NCBI GenBank assembly: GCA_049724395.1
Contig: JAUGWO010000082.1
Location: 237,350-301,349, forward strand
Direction of reading: 5' to 3'
From: Spongospora subterranea f. sp. subterranea
Taxonomy: Eukaryota > Endomyxa: Phytomyxea > Phytomyxea > Plasmodiophorida
DNA length: 64,000 bases
Position numbers and translations under genes: made by a program. Numbering within the stretch: position 1 is the first letter of the stretch; each line of letters starts with the position of its first letter. Below, in pieces: positions 57,588 to 64,000 of this stretch. Below the pieces are notes generated by a model that saw only the letters and a program-made list of their open reading frames with translations, did not search any database and was not told the origin of the DNA.

Positions 57588-59761
57588 ATGTCATCCTGCC
57601 CTGTCTGCAGCGAGCCGTTAACCGGATCCGGTTCTCATCGGTATTAAAAGTTTTCGTTCGATTGCGTTTTCATCACTGAAGCTTTTGAGTTTAGTTGTCC
57701 AGAATGTAATCGCGCCGTCCATCGATTCTGCGGGGCTCCCTATGGGAAGGACGAAGAGGGGTATGGTCAGCGAGTTTGGTGTTCCAAGACAGAGAAATGC
57801 CAGCAAGCTCTCGCTTGTAATATTCCTACGCGCACTTTGAAGGTGTTGCATAAGGGAAAATTGTCACCTGTCAAACGCGCTCGTATTCTGGAAATTAGCC
57901 GATTGAATCCTAAGATGTCGCAAGCTAAAGTGGCTGAGATAGCGAAAAGAGAATTTAACATGGACCAACTCTCGCATGCTACTATCAGCAATGTACTGAA
58001 GGAAGCGAAAGTTGTTACTGCTACCTTTGGAAATTTAACAGTGGCCCAATGCCTAGAGATTCGCAAGAAATCATTGGAGAATCCCAAGATGACCCAGAAG
58101 GAGATCGCGGAATGGCCTGAACTTGAGTTTAGAGCGCAGAAAGCTCTAAGTCAGCCCGCCATATCCAATATTTTTAACAACAGGAGGCAAATTTCGATCG
58201 ACGTTCTTGAATCGGAATTGAAACTAAAAAAGCCTCGGATGATTAGATTTCCTGTTTTGGACGATGCTTTGGCATCGTGGGTCATTGGTTGTCAAGAACG
58301 TGGTATAGCACTGAGCTGGAAGATTCTGCAAAAAAAGGCGCACCTTTTTGCCGACGAGTTTGCAATTCCTGAGAACGACCGTCCTACGTTTTCTGACGGA
58401 TGTGTTCAGAAATTCCTTCTTCACCGGAACTTCAAGTCAATGAAACCTGCAGGATAGAGGGGCTCTGCCGATATGGAAGCAGTAAGTGCTGAGTTGCCAA
58501 TCTTGCAGCAATTAATAGCGCGCTATTCACCGGCTGATGTCGATAATATGGACGAAACCGGGCTTTTCTTTTCAATGGCACCTGATCGCACGATTGCTTC
58601 ACGACAAATGGGCGGAATGAAGAAAGACAAGACTCGACTGACGGTTGCCTTGTGCGATAACAGTAACGGAACTGACAAAAGAGCCTTACTGGCATAAGGC
58701 GTTGACTGGATAAGTGATATCCGGCCTTGTACGTGTTGCGATGAAATTCAATGAGCCAACTAACTACGCATGGAACAAAAAGGCTTGGATGACCAGCCTG
58801 CTATTCCAACAATGGCTTGAAAAGTTCGATTTGGATATGCGCAAACACCAGCGCCAAGTCCTGCTACTACTGGACAATGCGCCAACTCATGCTGTTCGCT
58901 CACTGGATTTGACCAACGTTTCGGTTATGTTTCTCCCTCCAAATACTCCAGCCGATGGATGCCGGCAACTCGGTCGTTTCAACTGGGATTGGCTCTAGAT
59001 CGCGACAAAATCTAAGCTAAGGATACCTATAAGGTTGACATCCTGCAAGCCATGTCCTGGTGTAGAGATGCGTGGGAATGATAACATCGATTTCCATAAC
59101 AAATTGCTGGTCTCACACTGGCCTTTTGGATTCTGTTGACCCTCAAAACGACGATTTCTTCGACAGCGATATCTTTGACGAATTTGATGCTATAGTCGCT
59201 AATCAAATCGGTGAGCTGTCAACAAAACCAGTGGGTTTTCAGGAATATATCGCTCAGGACGATGATTTTGAAGTTCACCAAGAATTTATTGAAGACGATA
59301 TTTTAAGAACATATCGTGAAGATTCGGAGCCTGATGTTGAACTTGAAGCGCCTGAGAGCTGTAGCGAAATCACATTGGAGCAAAAAAACAGTGCTTTGCA
59401 GATGTGCATCGAAATACTCTGTAGAAAATCACTGGAAAACTGTGAAATAATCAAGCAACTACGTTCTCTTTTGTACAAATTCTGTAGAGAGCAACGCGAG
59501 CAATTACTTGCGAGCTTGAAACAACAAGGTATCAGATCGTATCTTTCATTAGAGAGAAATGATTTGTTTGTATGCGCTCATGGCGAGCACCTTTATGAAA
59601 CGCTGAGTGAGTTCCTGGCACATCTGGTCGTCAGAAACTTGGGCGCGATAGCTATCGCGTGCAGACAGCATATAAAAAAGTCATTTCTCGTTTATAAAAG
59701 ATACGATCTGATATCTTGTTGTTTCAAGCTCGCGTTGCTCTCTGCAGAATTTGTACAATAG
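57588..59761 (+). mobile_element. Decayed pogo/Tigger-like transposase with N-terminal zinc finger
   Basis: From the ATG at 57588, MSSCPVCSEPLTG splices (intron GTATTA to TTTTAG, ~60 nt) to CPECNRAVHRFCG, forming a CxxC, CxxC, HxxC zinc finger. Then come a CENP-B-type helix-turn-helix region (LSPVKRARILEISRL, MTQKEIAEWPELEF) and a DDE_1 catalytic core with VDNMDETGLFFSMAPDRT (first Asp) and RQVLLLLDNAPTHA (second Asp). An in-frame stop at 58455-58457, another at 58695-58697 and a later frame change mean the copy is dead. An acidic region at 59072-59761 is probably the C-terminal domain. Confidence 0.8.
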
Positions 59762-59779
59762 AGAACGGGGTTGCTTGAT
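59450..59779. repeat. Inverted duplication, ~116/103-bp arms, ~110-bp spacer
   Basis: Left arm 59450-59565 and right arm 59677-59779 are reverse complements, about 90% alike. The left arm carries 14 extra bases (CAATTACTTGCGAG) that look like a local duplication. Shared blocks include AACAACAAG, ATCAGATCGTATCTTT and GAGAGCAACGCGAGC. It lies at the C-terminal end of the pogo-like gene, so the element's own end seems to have been copied back inverted. Confidence 0.85.
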
Positions 59780-60299
59780 GTTTGTATGCTCTCTTATAAC
59801 CTATTTTTCGAAAAAACGTATAAGTTATTAGTTATTAGAGAATATAAGTTATAAACCATAGAACCGATTCGGTGGACGCGATTTTCATAAGTTATAAGAG
59901 ATTATTAGTAATAAGTTTCTAAGTAATAAGAGAGTCTACTGTATTGATTCAAAGAACTCTTTATTACCTAATGTCTCTCGCTGCTCGAATCTTTCGTTTC
60001 ATAATCTTGTCCATTTTGTTAATCGGTCCGATTCGAAAGTTTTAGGACTTGGGATCAAATTCTGTGCGCAATAGCTGTCGACAATATCTGAATTAACAAA
60101 AATGGTTTCTCCTTGAGGCACCGGATACACACGGAAATTCGACGTTAATTTTTCAAAAATATAGGATGTCCATCTTGATCGACACCTGCAATCTGACGAC
60201 TATGCGCTGTCTATTGCATCAGATAAAATGACTCAGGATGCTTGAGTAATGTCGGAGATACCCAACGATTTTCAATTTCAACATAATTTGGGATTATTC
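59780..60299. other. AT-rich repeats, no gene
   Basis: 59,805-59,940 is full of TAAGTTATTAG-like words in both orientations. The rest shows no recognisable coding region and may belong to the adjoining gypsy fossil. Confidence 0.4.
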
Positions 60300-60860
60300 C
60301 TCAAAACTTGTACACCGGCACTTGAAGTTGACAACTGGACCGAAGGCGTCGCCCATCGATAACGGGGAGTTGGATTGGTTCACTGAGTGATTTTGATGGA
60401 ATTTGATTTGCATGGGCGAACTTCCGATCGGTGAACAATGAGGTAGCGCCACAGTTATTAATGGGAACGGAATGTGAGTAGGTGACAGAACATGGCGCAC
60501 AGGAACATTGATGTTGTCGTGTTATTGAACAGAGCAGTAGATGTGGACTGATTAGTGATCGAGAGATAGGGATAACCTTGCTAGCGGTGTAGAATATTTG
60601 AAGCATTGCTGGATCATCGTGGTAAATTACGAGCTGAACCGTGTGTCCCGGTTCGCCGCAGTAGAGACAGAGCCCTGCAAGACGACGACGAGTCGTTTCC
60701 TCCGAAGTAAGAGCAGGACGTGAGGTATGGAGTGAAGCGATTATTCTGTAGACGAGTAGAACCGCGTTAGTCACCATCGGAACCCGTTCCCAACACCAAA
60801 ATTGAAGGGCGCTCTTAAACAAAACAAGATGATACGAGATAACTACTGTATCCGCCATTA
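60300..60860 (-). mobile_element. Ty3/gypsy LTR-retrotransposon fossil, gag-protease region
   Basis: The minus strand shows a gag-type zinc-knuckle start (GLCLYCGEPGH) and, further on, a retropepsin-like GATSLFTD segment followed by LPVIDGR, the order expected from gag into protease. No terminal repeats are evident. It is a broken, fairly old piece. Confidence 0.7.
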
Positions 60861-61111
60861 TTCGCTCTCAAAAAACAGTTTGCACCAAACATGGCATTTG
60901 CAGTGTCCCTCTTTCCTACGACATTGGCTTCGATAAGCAGCCAAAACGTGATGCAGCATGTAGTAGAACAACGGACATACCAAATACAGAACTAGATCAC
61001 AGCAGGAAAGTTGAATAGGTGGGAGAGGATAATCGGGTAATTTTTACCCTGGTGTATAACACATGGAACTGTCCCCGTTCTCATCTTTGACTCTGAAATC
61101 ATCCTTGAACG

Positions 61112-63427
61112 ATGGCGAACCGCGCTACTATTGCGCCACATCCCATTCCTCCAATGTTTGTCCTCAACTTGCTGATATTGCTGCTGGTGGCGACCAGACC
61201 GACTCGATCTGTGACAACCGAACTTGGTCATGGTCGGGGTGAACCTCCTGGCTCCGGTCAGGCCAATGCCGCCACAACAATCGCCTCCTCGACATTCTCG
61301 GTATGGATGGCGGAATATCGCTCCAAAGAATTGCCAAATCCTGAGAGCATTGGTCCTTGCAGGACATCGTGTCGCCATCGCTGGAGTTGGCAAGTCGCCG
61401 TGACAAGACCAATGGTTCACACTCTCCAAGATTGGAATGTTCGACATTGGAGTCAAATTTGCTGCAAAGCAATTCCGTGCTGGCGTTTGATTGTTCCAAT
61501 AACAATCGTGTCCACCAGTCTGGTGAAAGTTTTTCGATGATTGTGGTCGTTCAGGTCATCTTCATACAGAAATTCGGCTTGTTAAGTGCGTTTTTAGGAA
61601 TGGGGCTCGGGCCCGGGTTCGAAAATTGACGCGTCCCATATCAGTATCGATTCTCAACAATTGAGTCAAGAGGGCAAGAACCTTCATTACCTTATCGATC
61701 TAAATCGAATTCCTATTGATTCGGAAATGTTGCCGTCAACAGACTTTCCCAAGAATCTCGTGCCCGATCACAGAAACGCCAACCAGTTTGGTGACAGTTC
61801 TTCCAGAAACTTAGCCGTTCAGTCCATGTCCAACTTGTGATTCGGTTTGCTAATATCGTGTTTAGGATTGGACCGCGAGCACGAGTTCAAACCTTGATGA
61901 ATCCCGTATCAGCATTGATGGTCAACAGTCATTAGAAAGCATCGAGGGCAAATCTTTCGATTGCCGCATGGAAAATACGATTAATTCACAAAATCAGCCT
62001 CTTGACGTTCGTGAGAATTTCGTGACAGTAAGCGATTGTCGAGAATCGTGATCACCAATATCTGCTGATGGCGTACTAGAATGGATTTCCGAAGCGCTCT
62101 CACAAAATCGTCAAATTTCGTAATGCCAAGTACTTAATGGGATTAAGAACGCTTTATCGGCGCCTAAACTGGGACCTGGATGAGGTCAAAGACTTTGATA
62201 GCCTCTGTGTGTTTCTGGTCAGAACTCTGGTTCCCCGCTCTGTCTGGGGTTTGATGAGCGTATCGTCTGCTTAGGGAAAGGGGACGAATCCAGAACAAGA
62301 CGAGTTTCACAACACTGTCGCCATGACGGAGCACATCATGAAACTACTGTTGCTCGGAAAGTCGAAGCGGGATAAGGTTGAGGTCGGACAAAACAACATC
62401 GAAGCTCCTGAAATTAGGCTAATTGCCAAGGCACCCAGCACCCTGCAAAAACTGATCCTAATTTCGAATCTTGTTCTGAAATTGGTCTCTGGCAGAAGAT
62501 CGATCTGCACAATTCTTCAAACGGTGATTTATTTTTTCAAGAAAACCTGTATCCCTGTCCTTCAATGTCTTGTGAAATGTTGTGGCAAAGACATGGACCT
62601 GTTCCAGAATCGTTGGGGAACGTGTTTTAAGCACATTTTGTTTGGATCGAAATACTGCCCCGGTCCTGGATCAAATCATAACATTTGCGGTTACCAGAGG
62701 ATGAAAATCGTCAGAAACCCTGATAACAGGTTTTCATTCGCCTTTTTTTTTAACACTGAGTAACAATTGTGCTTTCAGAGACAAAGACTCCGGTTTGTTA
62801 TTGGATCTCAATGATCTTGTTGTCGCTATTTCAATGTCAAAAACCGCAAAAGAAAAACTCAAACTGTGTTTTGAATTCACCGAGAAATATGAATCATGTG
62901 GCCTCAAGGCTCAAACGGTTCTGCGACCGTATTATAACCAGTCTCCGAGACCCATCTGGGGGTGCTTTGTTCATCACTGTGGCCAAAATGCAGATGAGTG
63001 GATTCGAAAATGGGGCCCTGTATTCGCACATGCTCAATTCGGCAGGCGGAAATGTCACGGCTGGGAGTCCATTCAATGCGGATGGAGCGACCGACGGTTT
63101 GATATTCCTGCAAGACTTGGTCTTCGCAGAAAATCAACCCGAGACTTCCTCTCAACGATTTCCAAAATTCAAGATCAGTATCATCAGTTCTTGAATACGA
63201 AGACAGCATCACAGATGTCGCCTCATCCGGATTTAACCACTTTTGTCAGAAGGTGCCGTCCTATTTACAATTGTTTCTTTCGTCATTGTGCTGGAAGTGT
63301 TGAGGAATTTATTCGGAGATGGGGACAATCAGTACACTACTCCAGGTTCAGTCGCAATTGCTGTCCTGGACCAGACAAAAAGAAAGCTGATATCTGTCGA
63401 TATGATTCTCGGTCATCGCAAGGTTAA
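61112..63427 (+). CDS. Predicted secreted protein with repeats and three Cys/Trp-rich domains
   Basis: The ATG at 61112 leads to a signal-peptide-like segment (FVLNLLILLLVA). Downstream exons show a repeated middle region (KIDASHISIDSQQLSQEGK near 61620 resembles NLDESRISIDGQQSLESIEGK near 61890). The clearest part is three copies of a ~50-aa domain: VLQCLVKCCGKDMDLFQNRWG near 62560, IWGCFVHHCGQNADEWIRKWG near 62955 and IYNCFFRHCAGSVEEFIRRWG near 63265, each followed by F-x4-7-C-x-G and a last Cys. An intron (GTTTTC to TTTCAG, about 62731-62780) joins copy 1 to copies 2 and 3. The stop is at 63425-63427. Exons in the first half are not fully resolved, and two genes remain possible. The domain is not one I know. 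Confidence 0.55.
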
Positions 63428-64000
63428 AGAAGGGTTCACCCTCCACAGACTCAACCAATAAGTTAGATGAAGTCAAATAAACCTGATGCGTTTGATATAA
63501 ACTTTTTTCGGTATAATTCCGTTGGATTCTTGGCCAACATTGGCCGAGATACATATGTGGATTCAACGCCTTCCTGCGCTATGGACTAGGTAGGCAACTC
63601 ACGTTCGATTGATATCGATGGATTTTGTTGTTGAGTTTGATGAATAGGTGGCGTCGGCTACCATCAGATATGATGGTAGTGGAAGGGATGACAATAGATC
63701 CCAGCCAGGAATTTCGAAAATACATTATTCCTTATTTATTTCTTCCGACTATGGATACCAATAAATTATTCGCTAAAGAACACCTGTAAATCAATCAATC
63801 TAAACCTGTAGCAGTATCAGATACATAATCTGAGCAATATCACAATACGTGGTTGAATAAATATCAGCAGCCCAACACCTTGGTCGGCCATGATTCTCAC
63901 AGACTGTATTGACGGAAAGCGGCCGGGCTGAGCTTGGCACTGTTTCAAATAACCAATCGGGTTTTACATTGCGGACTACACAACCCAAACCCATTGATAT
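63428..64000. other. Right edge, no recognised gene
   Basis: A 64-codon minus-strand frame at 63800-63994 (KPDWLFETVPSSARPLS) may be an exon of a gene extending past the window. Nothing else is supported. Confidence 0.3.

Overview
This is a nuclear window from a gene-dense microbial eukaryote. Most genes are broken by short GT-AG introns of about 50-60 nt. Intergenic gaps are small, and genes sit in convergent or divergent pairs. The gene set includes a membrane H+-pyrophosphatase, urate oxidase, a class I histone deacetylase, a TALE homeodomain protein, a Rab GTPase, the Golgi protein CASP, PP5, and ribosomal proteins eL14 and uL18. This points to a free-living or parasitic protist (for example in SAR or Amoebozoa). 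The sequence alone does not let me name the lineage. No tRNA, rRNA or CRISPR array was recognised.

Layout. 1-2114: the 5' part of PP5 on the minus strand. 2239-4613: a complete hAT DNA transposon with perfect target duplication in the PP5 upstream region. 6321-15405: a membrane-anchored subtilisin-like protease, peroxisomal urate oxidase, a divergent pair of paralogous ~100-aa membrane proteins, and a SWIM-RING ubiquitin ligase. 16.2-17.5 kb: mariner remains, partly inverted. 18.5-37.9 kb: a mainly single-copy gene block with Sel1, Rab24-like, SLC35E3-like, TALE homeobox, MORN and alpha-solenoid proteins, a monoglyceride-lipase-like hydrolase and the H+-pyrophosphatase.

38-45 kb is a repeat island. 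It holds Ty1/copia and Ty3/gypsy fossils, two inverted duplications and a 1.8-kb minisatellite with a 21-bp unit that is open in most frames on both strands. 45.5-56.2 kb returns to genes: uL18 (RPL5), eL14, HDAC, CASP and an endonuclease/exonuclease/phosphatase family protein, with a gypsy fossil beside another inverted duplication. 57-61 kb holds a MITE, a decayed pogo/Tigger element with a spliced N-terminal zinc finger, and a gypsy gag-protease fossil. The window closes with a predicted secreted protein carrying three copies of a Cys/Trp-rich domain that I do not recognise.

Two patterns stand out. First, at least five places carry an inverted duplication with arms of roughly 80-200 bp and a spacer of 35-240 bp, nearly all made of transposon-like sequence. 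Such loci would transcribe into long hairpins. Second, two conserved host genes (RPL5 and a MORN protein) each need a single one-base frame change to be read through, which could be sequence error or recent decay.
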